NCBI GenBank assembly: GCA_038532435.1
Contig: JBCBAP010000026.1
Coordinates: 1-46,547 of the forward strand
From: JBCBAP01 sp038532435
GTDB taxonomy: Bacteria; Pseudomonadota; Alphaproteobacteria; Rhodobacterales; Rhodobacteraceae
Reading direction: 5' to 3'
DNA length: 46,547 nt
The translations under genes were made by a program, and so were the position numbers. The notes under the pieces were generated by a model. It did no database searches. It had not been told where the DNA came from and saw nothing but the letters and a program-made list of their open reading frames with translations. Each line of letters opens with the position of its first letter. Position 1 is the first letter of the stretch. Below are positions 25,122 through 33,315 of the stretch, in pieces.

Positions 25122-25958
25122 GTGAACGACCTCTCCCTGACCGAACAGCTGTGCGATGGACTGATCGAGGCGGCACGCCTTGCCGGGCGGCAGGAAATCA
25201 TGCCGCGGTTTCGAAACCTCGCACCAGAGATGGTGGATACGAAGTCCGGCCCGGACGATCTGGTTACCATCGCCGACACGCGGGCCGAGGCAGTCATCGG
25301 AGAAGCCGTGCGCGCCCTTATGCCGGACGCGCTGATCGTCGGAGAGGAGGCGGTGGAGGAGGATCCGACGCTTCTGACCCGGGTGGCCGAGGCTCCCGCC
25401 GCGGTGATCATCGATCCCATCGACGGCACGGCGAACTTCGCCGCCGGACTGGCGGTCTTCGGCGTGATCCTCGCGGTGGTCATCGACCGGGTGCCCGTCT
25501 TTGGCCTGCTTTATGATCCGGTCATGGATGACTGGATCGCTGGCGCGAAAGGGCAGGGTGCGTGGTTTGGACGTCCCGACCACACGCGCTCTCCGCTTTC
25601 CATGCCAACCGCGCGCCCGGTGGATCAGTGCCGCGGGTTCATCTCGACCAGCATCTTTGAGGCGGACGCTCAGCCGGCCATTGCCGCAACGCTGCCGCGG
25701 TTTCGCCGGGTGCTGAACCTGCGGTGTTCGTGCCACGAGTACCGGATGCTCGCCACCGGGCACGGGGAGTTCATCCTCTCCCCCGGGGCGAAGCCGTGGG
25801 ACCATACCGCAGGCACGCTCATCGTTGAGGAACTGGGTGGGCGGATCGAGGCAGGCGGGCCGCACCCCTACGATCCGGCGCATCCGAAGGGCCCCATCCT
25901 CGCGGTTGCGAACCGGGATACGGCCCTTGCGCTATCGGACTGGGATTTCTCGCGCTAG
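25122..25958 (+). CDS. Inositol-monophosphatase-family phosphatase
   Basis: 278-aa Mg-dependent phosphatase. The metal site motifs are GEEAVEEDP (first Glu/Glu) and IIDPIDGTANF (Asp-Pro-Ile-Asp-Gly-Thr), followed by the late WDHTAGTLIVEELGG. The family covers inositol phosphates, PAP/APS, fructose-1,6-bisphosphate and histidinol phosphate, and the substrate cannot be fixed here. Start: GTG after AGAAGGATAGTGGC; the ATG 93 bases upstream overlaps the previous gene and adds non-family residues. Confidence 0.9.
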   Translation: MNDLSLTEQLCDGLIEAARLAGRQEIMPRFRNLAPEMVDTKSGPDDLVTIADTRAEAVIGEAVRALMPDALIVGEEAVEEDPTLLTRVAEAPAAVIIDPIDGTANFAAGLAVFGVILAVVIDRVPVFGLLYDPVMDDWIAGAKGQGAWFGRPDHTRSPLSMPTARPVDQCRGFISTSIFEADAQPAIAATLPRFRRVLNLRCSCHEYRMLATGHGEFILSPGAKPWDHTAGTLIVEELGGRIEAGGPHPYDPAHPKGPILAVANRDTALALSDWDFSR

Positions 25959-25993
25959 CTCGGTGGCCTGCAAGCTGTTGCTGCGCCGCCGTC

Positions 25994-27247
25994 TCAGGCC
26001 CGGGCTTCTTGCGTTGCGATACGCGCGATCGATGCCCAGCTCAGCACGATCATGAGAGCGGCCGTTGCAAGGCAGAGCGGCACACCTCCGATCTGGTAGG
26101 TGAGGCCGGAGAGCACCGTGCCGATCAGACGACCCGCAGCGTTCGCCATGTAGTAGAAGCCGACATCCATCGTCACCCGCTCCTCGGTCGTGAAGGCGAG
26201 GATGAGGTAGGAGTGCAGGGACGAGTTGAGGGCGAAGAGAACGCCGAAGAGCAAAAGCCCTGCAACGATGGCGGCGGTCAGCCAGGGCGTTGGCGTTCCC
26301 ACCAGCCACACCAGCACCGCAAGCCCCGCGGGAACAAAGAACAGTGTGGCGACCCAGAACCGGGCAGAGCGGGCAAGATCGTTGGCCTGCCGCTCCCGCG
26401 CTCGCAGAAGCGCCGGCGCGCGGGCCTGCACGGCGCCGTAGAGCATCACCCACACCGCCATGAAAATTCCGATGAGGAAGAAGGCCGCCCGTTGCCCCTC
26501 CGCCGTACCGTCGGAAAGCACCGCGTAGAAGTAGATCGGGATGCCAACGACGAACCACACGTCCCGGGCGCCAAACAGGAAAACACGCGCAGCGCTCAAC
26601 CAGTTCACCCGGGAATTGGTGGAGATAACGTCCCTGAACCTCGCGTCCTTTCGGCCCGCTGGTAGCCCCGCGGGCATGCGCAGCAGAACCGCAAGCAGGA
26701 TGACGGCGAGGATCGCCGCCATGCCCAGCACCGCCGGCACGAAGCCGACGAGGGCAAGGGCCGCTGCCCCGACGAGGAACCCGAGGCCTTTCACCGCATT
26801 TTTCGACCCTGTCAGCACGGCCACCCAGCGGAAAAGCCCATCGCCCTCCGCCGGTGCGAGCAGCTTAACTGCGCTTTTCGAGCTCATCTTGGCCAGATCT
26901 TTTGCGACCCCCGAAAGCCCCTGCACCAGCATCACGAACATGACCGAAGCCGCGACCGTCCAAGCAGGATCGAGCTGCGCAAGTGCGAGTAGGGCCACGA
27001 TCTGCAGTGCGAGACCGGCGTAAAGCGTGCTCGTCAGGCCGAACCGTGCCGCGATCCACCCGGCGGACAGGTTGGTGACGACACCCGCGATTTCGTAGAG
27101 CATGAAGAGGTAGGCAAGCTGCACCGGGGAGAAGCCGAGTGTGTTGAAATGCAACAGCACCAGCATCCGCAGCGCGCCATCCGTGAGCATGAATGCCCAG
27201 TAGGCCGCGGTCACCGCCACGTAGGCGGCGAAGCCCTCCGGGCGCAT
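25994..27247 (-). CDS. arsJ: Organoarsenical exporter ArsJ (MFS)
   Basis: 417-aa major-facilitator permease with about 11-12 membrane helices. ArsJ exports 1-arseno-3-phosphoglycerate, made when GAPDH uses arsenate instead of phosphate, so that arsenate leaves the cell. The identification rests on overall sequence character (start MRPEGFAAYVAVTAAYWAFM, the loop AKDLAKMSSKSAVKLL, and TGSKNAVKGLGFLVG) and on the companion GAPDH gene directly upstream, 2 bases away. The longer frame upstream is only the GAPDH gene read out of phase. Confidence 0.93.
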   Translation of the reverse strand: MRPEGFAAYVAVTAAYWAFMLTDGALRMLVLLHFNTLGFSPVQLAYLFMLYEIAGVVTNLSAGWIAARFGLTSTLYAGLALQIVALLALAQLDPAWTVAASVMFVMLVQGLSGVAKDLAKMSSKSAVKLLAPAEGDGLFRWVAVLTGSKNAVKGLGFLVGAAALALVGFVPAVLGMAAILAVILLAVLLRMPAGLPAGRKDARFRDVISTNSRVNWLSAARVFLFGARDVWFVVGIPIYFYAVLSDGTAEGQRAAFFLIGIFMAVWVMLYGAVQARAPALLRARERQANDLARSARFWVATLFFVPAGLAVLVWLVGTPTPWLTAAIVAGLLLFGVLFALNSSLHSYLILAFTTEERVTMDVGFYYMANAAGRLIGTVLSGLTYQIGGVPLCLATAALMIVLSWASIARIATQEARA

Positions 27248-27249
27248 GC

Positions 27250-28248
27250 TCACGGTGCGGCACCCACCATCAGCGCTACGTCGACGAGGCGGTGCGCATA
27301 GCCCCATTCGTTGTCGTACCAAGCATAGATCTTCACCTGCGTGCCATCGACGACCATGGTCGAGAGAGCGTCGACAATCGCGGAGCGGGGGTCGTTCGTG
27401 TAGTCCGTCGAGACCAGCGGCCGTTCCTCGTAGCCGAGGATGCCCGCGAGCGGTCCCTCCGCTGCCGCCTTGAGAAGCGCATTGACCTCCGCGGCGCTGG
27501 TGTCGCGCTCCACCTCGAACACGCAATCGGTGAGGGAAGCGTTGAGCAGGGGCACGCGCACCGCGTGGCCGTTCAGCTTCCCCTTCAGTTCGGGATAGAT
27601 GAGCGTGATCGCGGTTGCCGACCCGGTGGTCGTCGGGATCAGGGCGTTGAGGGCTGACCGCGCCCGGCGCAGATCCTTTGCCGGACGGTCGACGATGGTC
27701 TGCGTGTTTGTCACGTCGTGGATCGTGGTGATCGAGCCGTGGACGATGCCGAGCCCCTCGTGGATCACCTTGACCACCGGTGCGAGGCAGTTGGTGGTGC
27801 AGCTTGCCGCGGTGACGATGCGATGCCGGGCCGGATCGTAGATATCCTCGTTCACGCCGTAGACGATGTTGGCGACGCTTTCCTCCTTGACCGGCGCGGA
27901 GACGACGACCCGCTTCACCCCGGCATCAAGATAGGGGGCAAGCGTCGCGGTGCTCTTGAACACGCCCGTGCAGTCGACGACCACATCGACCTCGTCCAGG
28001 GGCAGGTCCTCGATCCGCTGTTCGGAGCAAACCGGGATGACGGTGTCGTCGACCGTGATTGCGGTGTCGGAGGCCGCAAAACGAGCCGGCCACCGCCCGT
28101 GCACCGTGTCGAACTCCAGCAGGTGCGCGTGCATCGCCGGATCCCCGACAGCGTCGTTGATAAAGGCGATGTCGCATCCCCGTTCCAGCATCGGACGCAG
28201 GGCAAGCTTTCCGATCCGGCCAAGGCCGTTGAGGGCGTATCTGGTCAT
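27250..28248 (-). CDS. ArsJ-associated glyceraldehyde-3-phosphate dehydrogenase
   Basis: 332-aa GAPDH. The NAD fold starts NGLGRIGKLALRPM. The catalytic Cys150 is in AASCTTNCLAP, with partner His in HDVTNTQ, and the end motif is WYDNEWGYAHRLVD. Directly coupled to arsJ, it most likely serves arsenate resistance, forming the unstable arseno-phosphoglycerate that ArsJ pumps out, rather than central glycolysis. GCGGAGACCCC precedes the ATG. No arsR, arsC or acr3 is adjacent, so its control is unclear. Confidence 0.95.
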   Translation of the reverse strand: MTRYALNGLGRIGKLALRPMLERGCDIAFINDAVGDPAMHAHLLEFDTVHGRWPARFAASDTAITVDDTVIPVCSEQRIEDLPLDEVDVVVDCTGVFKSTATLAPYLDAGVKRVVVSAPVKEESVANIVYGVNEDIYDPARHRIVTAASCTTNCLAPVVKVIHEGLGIVHGSITTIHDVTNTQTIVDRPAKDLRRARSALNALIPTTTGSATAITLIYPELKGKLNGHAVRVPLLNASLTDCVFEVERDTSAAEVNALLKAAAEGPLAGILGYEERPLVSTDYTNDPRSAIVDALSTMVVDGTQVKIYAWYDNEWGYAHRLVDVALMVGAAP

Positions 28249-28351
28249 GGGGTCTCCGCTGGGTCGTTCGCCCCGGTTCTACGCCTCGATTATGACATCT
28301 CAAGTGTTTCGTCCCGCTCCAACGGAGAAATCGGGAACCGTCCGTCACGGA

Positions 28352-28368
28352 TTTAGAATTATTCTAAT
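28352..28368. promoter_or_regulatory. Iron control element (Irr/ICE box) upstream of dps
   Basis: TTTAGAA-TTA-TTCTAAT: a near-perfect match to the ICE consensus TTTAGAA-N3-TTCTAAA bound by the haem-sensing Fur-family regulator Irr in alphaproteobacteria. It lies 8 bases before the predicted -35 of dps, about 100 bases upstream of the start codon, and could also act on the divergent GAPDH-arsJ operon. Confidence 0.8.
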
Positions 28369-28376
28369 CTGGGCTC

Positions 28377-28404
28377 TTGCCGACACTCACAGGCTGCCTA
28401 TCTT
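28377..28404 (+). promoter_or_regulatory. Predicted dps promoter
   Basis: TTGCCG (28377-28382), 16-base spacer, TATCTT (28399-28404). It gives a leader of about 60 bases before the dps ATG. Confidence 0.5.
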
Positions 28405-28472
28405 GTTATCAGCAAGCCAGCCGATATCCCGGCTCGCCAGCGATCTTTCAGAGTATGAGAAGGGAGCGAGGG

Positions 28473-28943
28473 ATGACCCAGACTGCTGTGGCCTTGTCCA
28501 CCGATGCGCGTGCAGAGATTGCGGAGGCCCTGAACCAGGCCGTCGCGGAAACCGTCGTCACGACGATGCTTGCGCAGAATTTTCATTGGAACGTGACGGG
28601 CATGGCCTTCGGCCCGCTTCATGAGATGTTCCAGACGATCTACGAGGATCACTTCGCCGGTCAGGACGATCTGGCGGAGCGGATCAAGGCGCTCGACGCC
28701 CATGCGGACGGAACGCTTGCGGGCATGCTGAAGCGTTCGAAGGTAACCGAGCATGACGGCACGGCCACGGATGTGGAGATGCTGCGCAAGCTGATGGACG
28801 CGGAACAGACGCTGGCGACCACGCTGGCCGGGGCAGGGGAGCTTGCCGCGGCCCATGGCGACACCCTTACCGAGGATCTCTGCATCGCGCGCGGTCAGAT
28901 CCACGAGAAGTTCGTCTGGATGCTGCGCTCCCACCTGCGCTGA
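28473..28943 (+). CDS. dps: Dps ferritin-like DNA-protection protein
   Basis: 156-aa Dps-family protein that stores iron as a 12-mer and protects DNA from oxidants. Ferroxidase residues are seen in QNFHWNVTG (His) and YEDHFAGQDDLAERIKALD (Asp/Glu), at the shared inter-subunit site. The ATG follows GGGAGCGAGGG; 32 extra upstream residues are not family-like and would cover the promoter. Iron-responsive control through the ICE box is predicted. Confidence 0.96.
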   Translation: MTQTAVALSTDARAEIAEALNQAVAETVVTTMLAQNFHWNVTGMAFGPLHEMFQTIYEDHFAGQDDLAERIKALDAHADGTLAGMLKRSKVTEHDGTATDVEMLRKLMDAEQTLATTLAGAGELAAAHGDTLTEDLCIARGQIHEKFVWMLRSHLR

Positions 28944-28965
28944 TCCGGGAGGGGCCGGACAGGTG

Positions 28966-28989
28966 CGGGCGGCCCTTTCAGGCCGCCCG
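28966..28989. terminator. Strong GC hairpin between dps and DUF1289 gene
   Basis: 9-bp perfect stem CGGGCGGCC / GGCCGCCCG with loop CTTTCA, placed where the two genes converge and overlapping the DUF1289 stop. There is no T-run on either strand, so it may only pause or stabilise mRNA ends. Confidence 0.35.
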
Positions 28990-29235
28990 TCGTACCGCGT
29001 CGAGCGGTTTCACCTTTTTCTTCAGACATTTGCGCAAGTAGGCGGGCGTCCAGTGGGCATAGCTTCCCATCACCTTTTGCTGCGCCAGAAGCATGTCGAT
29101 GAAGGCGGCACGGTGGCTTTCCTTACGCAACTTCTTGAACATGGACTTCTGCGCTTTCGTCATCGAACAGCCGATGCAGTGCCCCTGCCGCCGAAACTTG
29201 CAGACGTCGATGCAGGGGCTCGGTGTCTTCGCCAT
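28978..29235 (-). CDS. DUF1289-domain protein
   Basis: 85-aa protein with the family pattern SPCIDVCKFRRQGHCIGCSMT near the N-terminus: four cysteines that probably bind a metal. A basic helical tail follows. Function is unknown for the family. It lies 41 bases after the iron-binding protein gene on the same strand and may be co-transcribed with it. Confidence 0.85.
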   Translation of the reverse strand: MAKTPSPCIDVCKFRRQGHCIGCSMTKAQKSMFKKLRKESHRAAFIDMLLAQQKVMGSYAHWTPAYLRKCLKKKVKPLDAVRRAA

Positions 29236-29276
29236 CGGGGCACTGTCCTTTCGTCAGGTGCGCGGTTGTGCAGGGA

Positions 29277-30311
29277 TCAGTCCCAGCCGACCTCGTTGAA
29301 GATTGCCTGCGCGGTCGGCACGTTCTTGGCAACGGTGGACAGGTCCACGTCATCGGGGCGGAACATGCCGAGGGCGGCGACGGAGGCGGAAAGTCCCACC
29401 CCGGGGACGGCCGGATACTCGTCATTTCCTGCGGAGAAGTATTGCTGCGCCTGATCGGACGCGAGGTACTCGAGGAACTTCACTGCGTTCTCCCGGTTCG
29501 GTGCGTGCGCCGCGATCCCGCCGCCGGAGAGGTTCATGTGTGCACCTTCCGCGTTCTGTGCCGGGAACACCCAGCCGATATTGTCCCGCGCCTCTGCGGG
29601 CAGGCCGCTCACCTCGCGCCGGATCGCCCGGGCGAAGTAGTACGTGTTTGAGATCGAGATGTCGCACTCGCCGGACACCAGACCGCGGAGCTGATCTGTA
29701 TCGCCGCCCTGCGGATCACGGGCAAAGTTGTTGACCACACCCTCAGCCCAGCTCCGCGCGGCCCCTTCGCCGTGGTTCTCGATCACCGAGGCCAGCAGCG
29801 TCTGGGAGTAGACGTTGGTCGAGGAGCGATGGCACACCATCCCCTCGAAGGCCGGGTCCGCGAGATCGACATAGGTCGTGGGAGGGTTGGTCACGTCGGC
29901 CTTGTCATAGAAGATGATCCGCGCGCGCTGGGAGAAGCCGAACCACTGGTTGTCCGCATCCTGCAGGTTGGCCGGGATCCGGTCTTCCAGTACGGCGCTC
30001 TCGACCGTCTGCAGCACGCCCGCATCCTTCGCCCGCTCTAGCCGGGAGGTGTCGACAGTCAACAGGATGTCCGCCGGGGAGTTTTGACCTTCGGCCTGCA
30101 TCCGGGCGATGAGCTCATCCGCGTTGCCCTCGATCCGGTTGACGGTGATGCCCGTGAGCTCGGTGAAATCAGAGTAGAGCCGTTCGTCCGTGTCGTAATG
30201 GCGGGAGGAGTAGAGGTTCACCTCACCCCCATCTCCTTCGGCAAATGCAGGTGCCGTGATCAGGGTCAGCGCGGTCAGCGCGCAGGTGGAGGTGCGGATG
30301 GTGAGTGTCAT
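29277..30311 (-). CDS. Iron(III) ABC-transporter periplasmic binding protein
   Basis: 344-aa FutA/FbpA-type solute-binding protein. It has a signal peptide (about 1-24, ending APAFA), then EVNLYSSRHYDTDERLYSDF, which includes the Tyr and His used for iron, a long lobe, and SNTYYFAR with the Tyr pair that typically ligates Fe(III). It would deliver ferric iron to an ABC permease. No permease or ATPase gene is adjacent in this window, so it is an orphan here. GGAGAT precedes the ATG chosen; the 53-residue upstream extension lacks support. Confidence 0.93.
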   Translation of the reverse strand: MTLTIRTSTCALTALTLITAPAFAEGDGGEVNLYSSRHYDTDERLYSDFTELTGITVNRIEGNADELIARMQAEGQNSPADILLTVDTSRLERAKDAGVLQTVESAVLEDRIPANLQDADNQWFGFSQRARIIFYDKADVTNPPTTYVDLADPAFEGMVCHRSSTNVYSQTLLASVIENHGEGAARSWAEGVVNNFARDPQGGDTDQLRGLVSGECDISISNTYYFARAIRREVSGLPAEARDNIGWVFPAQNAEGAHMNLSGGGIAAHAPNRENAVKFLEYLASDQAQQYFSAGNDEYPAVPGVGLSASVAALGMFRPDDVDLSTVAKNVPTAQAIFNEVGWD

Positions 30312-30802
30312 TGGGATCTCCGGGGCTTCGTAAACCTTAGTGAAACACTCGGTTACACGAAATTGCGGGAACAGCAACCCTTCCTGAGTGAATTTGTCGG
30401 AAAGAGGCTGTTTAAAGTGCTGAGTCAGTCTAATGCGACTTGCGACGCGATGACCCGCAGACCGTATCACCCGTTTGCACAGCCGAGAGACCGCGTTGGA
30501 ATTCCGCTCCGAGAGCCTGACGAGGCAAGTGCCCTCGTACCGCGCGTGAGTGCTTCACACTCCTCGATGCCCAATTCAGGACTGTTTCGGCGTGCGACCC
30601 GGGAGCGACCGATCACATCACGGGCGCGACCTTCCCGGTACTGCGAACGATGCGCAAGAAGCGCCGTACTTTGCGGTCTATTCGCAAGCAGGTCGCGTCG
30701 TCATCAGGTGGTTCAACCATGCACGCTTCGGAGAACCCGGCGCGCATGCTCTACTGAGGCTCCTTGGCAAATTTCCCTCGGCGCGATGGCGTATGCTCGC
30801 GA
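30312..30802. other. 491-base gap with no recognised gene
   Basis: Lies between the iron-binding protein start and the dimethylglycine-dehydrogenase-like gene end. It must hold the promoter of the iron-binding gene. A small dyad AGTG-AAA-CACT sits at about 30330-30340. The rest has open frames on the + strand, one of 35 codons (30650-30757), but none has a ribosome site or resembles a family I know. A decayed gene is possible. Confidence 0.5.
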
Positions 30803-33193
30803 TCACGCCCGCATCCGTGTACCATTAGGGTCGAACAGTGGCCCAAGCACCGCTTCGGCGCGATGACGCGTCCCCGCGATGTCCACCTCAACATCCAATC
30901 CACCGTTGACCGATGCGTTGAGGAGCGCCAACGCCACCGGGCGGTTGACCCGGTGGCCGTAGGAGGCGGATGTTGTCTGACCGATGATGGTATCGCCGCC
31001 ATAGACGGGTTCATGCCCGATGGGGACCGCTGCCCGGTCTGCGAACTTGAGGGAGACGATCCGCGGCTTTGCCCCCTCCGCTCTGCTCCGGGACAGCGCG
31101 TCGGCTCCGACGAAACCTCCCGTCTTGCGGGTCGCGAAATCTAATCCGGTATCGATGGGCGTGACGTCGCTGTCGAGCTCGTACCCCATGGCGCAGAACC
31201 CTTTCTCGATCCGCATCGAGGTCTGCGCGAACAGCCCCGCCGGAACCGCACCCGCAGCGGTCAGAGCAGCGTAAATAGGCTTTGCGTTCTCAGCTTTGCA
31301 GGTGATCTCCCACCCCGCCTCGCCGACATAAGACAGGCGCGCGGCACGGACATGCTTGCCCGCGACGTGTGCAGGGCCGACCTCGAAATATCCGAGATCG
31401 TTGAGCTCCGGCGCGCCGCACTCAGAGGCGATCCGCCCCGCGTCCGGCCCCATGAGGCACAGGACGGCGTAGGTTTCGGTCGTGTCGTCCAGCGTGACGT
31501 CAAAGCCAGCACTCGCGCGCCTGAAGTGCGCGAGGTCGCGCTTGATCGCGTTGGTGCCGACGAAGAGGCGGTAGTGATCCTCCCCGATCCGCTGGGCCGT
31601 GATGTCAGAGAGAAAGGTGCCCCGGTCGCTGAGTATAGCTGTGTAGATCACGGAGCCCGGTTTGCGCCCGAGATATCCGGCGCACGTGTGCAGCAGGAAC
31701 ACTTCAGCGTCCGGACCGGTGACATCGATCTTCCCGAAGGATGACGCATCGAAGATCGCGGCCCGGTTCGTTGCGGCATCGACCTCGGCGGCCACAGCGT
31801 CGTGCCAGTTCGGGCGCCCAAAGGTCATCTTGGGCTCAGCTGTCTTGCCGAAATAGAGCGGACGTTCAAAGCCGTAGACCTGTCCCATGTGGGCTGCTGC
31901 GTTCCTGTACTCCGCATCCAGCGGCAGGGCACGCAGGTCTCTCGCGGTAGACAGCTGTCGGGCCGGATACGCGATCTCGTAGTGAGTGCCGAGGATCTCC
32001 GGCGCTCGCGCCATGAGATGACCTACGGAGTTGAAGATCGGGGCAAACCTCATCGCGTCAGCCTCGCCCAGGTCATAGGCGGTGCGTCCATGCACGATGG
32101 CATGGGCAAGGTTCATGCCAGCGCCGCCGCCGGATGCGATCCCGACCGAATTCATCCCGCAGCCCAGGAAAAGCCCCTTCGTCTCGGCAGTCTCCCCGAG
32201 CATGAACATTCCGTCGGGCGTGAAGCTCTCCGGCCCGTTCAGCAGCATCTTCACCTCCGCCGTTTCCAACGCAGGAAGGCGGTGCAAGGCGTTGAGCATC
32301 ATGGGCTCGAAGTGATCCCAATCTTCCGCGAGCAGCCCGAACTCGAAATCATCGGTGAGCCTGTCTGGTTCGATCGGCTTGCCCACCGGCTCGAAACACC
32401 CGACCAGAAGGCCGCCACTGTCGTCGCGCATGTAGAGATGGCTGTCATGGTCGCTCAGCGTCGGCATGTTGCCCGCGATGCCCGCGATCGGTTTGGTCAG
32501 CAGGTAGAAATGTTCGCAAGGCAGGACCGGAATCTCTGCGCCCGCCATCGCACCGACCTCGCGGGACCAGAGACCGGCGCACAGGGCAATCGCATCGCAT
32601 GTGACGGTGCCGCGGACGGTTTCGACGCCGGTGATCCGACCCCGCTCCGTCAGGATGCCGGTCACGCCGGTATCCTCGAAGATTTCTGCACCGAGGCCCT
32701 TGGCCGCCTTCACCAGCGCGGCGCAGACGTCGGACGGGGACACCCGCCCATCGTCCGGGGACCAGACGGCACCGATCACATCATCGGCGTGCATGAGCGG
32801 CCAACGTTCTTTGGCCTCGTCGACAGATACCGACGTCACATCGAGACCGAATGCGTTGGCGAGTGCTTCCTGCCGTTTGATGTGGATTAGGCGATCAGGC
32901 GTCGTCGCGATGGACAGGGAGCCTTTCTGGATCCAGCCGACCGACTGCCCGGTCTCCTGCTCAAGCTGCGCGTAGAGATCCACGGAATACTGGATCATCC
33001 TCGTGAGATTGCGGGAATGGCGAAGCGCGCGCACCTGAGCTGCGGAGTGCCACGTGGTTCCGCTCGTGAGCTTGTTCCGTTCCAGCAGGATGGCGTCGCT
33101 GACCCCCATCTTCGCAAGGTGATAGAGGGTCGAGCAGCCCATGATGCCGCCGCCGATGACGATGACAGACGCGTGCGAGGGCAGTTCAGCCAT
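30803..33193 (-). CDS. Dimethylglycine/sarcosine dehydrogenase-like flavoprotein (GcvT family)
   Basis: 796-aa two-part enzyme. The N-terminal oxidase half has the dinucleotide fold VIGGGIMGCSTLYHLAKMG and TSGTTWHSAAQ, where His49 matches the covalent-FAD histidine of dimethylglycine and sarcosine dehydrogenases. The C-terminal half (about 430-796) is GcvT-like (folate-binding aminomethyltransferase fold: SSFGKIDVTGPDAEVFL, YVGEAGWEI, ending FDPNGTRMRA). It would demethylate an N-methyl amine, passing the methyl group to tetrahydrofolate; the exact substrate is unknown. Divergent from an RpiR-type regulator, which probably controls it. Confidence 0.93.
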   Translation of the reverse strand: MAELPSHASVIVIGGGIMGCSTLYHLAKMGVSDAILLERNKLTSGTTWHSAAQVRALRHSRNLTRMIQYSVDLYAQLEQETGQSVGWIQKGSLSIATTPDRLIHIKRQEALANAFGLDVTSVSVDEAKERWPLMHADDVIGAVWSPDDGRVSPSDVCAALVKAAKGLGAEIFEDTGVTGILTERGRITGVETVRGTVTCDAIALCAGLWSREVGAMAGAEIPVLPCEHFYLLTKPIAGIAGNMPTLSDHDSHLYMRDDSGGLLVGCFEPVGKPIEPDRLTDDFEFGLLAEDWDHFEPMMLNALHRLPALETAEVKMLLNGPESFTPDGMFMLGETAETKGLFLGCGMNSVGIASGGGAGMNLAHAIVHGRTAYDLGEADAMRFAPIFNSVGHLMARAPEILGTHYEIAYPARQLSTARDLRALPLDAEYRNAAAHMGQVYGFERPLYFGKTAEPKMTFGRPNWHDAVAAEVDAATNRAAIFDASSFGKIDVTGPDAEVFLLHTCAGYLGRKPGSVIYTAILSDRGTFLSDITAQRIGEDHYRLFVGTNAIKRDLAHFRRASAGFDVTLDDTTETYAVLCLMGPDAGRIASECGAPELNDLGYFEVGPAHVAGKHVRAARLSYVGEAGWEITCKAENAKPIYAALTAAGAVPAGLFAQTSMRIEKGFCAMGYELDSDVTPIDTGLDFATRKTGGFVGADALSRSRAEGAKPRIVSLKFADRAAVPIGHEPVYGGDTIIGQTTSASYGHRVNRPVALALLNASVNGGLDVEVDIAGTRHRAEAVLGPLFDPNGTRMRA

Positions 33194-33228
33194 GTGCGCG
33201 TGATCCCTGGAGCCGCTGAAGGATGTTC

Positions 33229-33255
33229 ACAGGATGGTTGAATTACAGATCCTGT
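33229..33255. promoter_or_regulatory. Inverted repeat between the dehydrogenase and rpiR-type gene
   Basis: Perfect 7-bp arms ACAGGAT and ATCCTGT with a 13-base spacer, lying in the 122-base divergent promoter region. Best explained as a binding site of the adjacent RpiR-family regulator, by position only. Confidence 0.5.
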
Positions 33256-33315
33256 CAATTGGCGGCGTGCAAAACGTATGTTATTTAGAGCTGAGCGTAT
33301 AAGAGGCAAAGCACC

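Noticed and set aside
30650..30757. 35-codon frame on the + strand in the gap before the dehydrogenase gene
   Set aside because: No ribosome site, basic low-complexity composition, no resemblance to a family.
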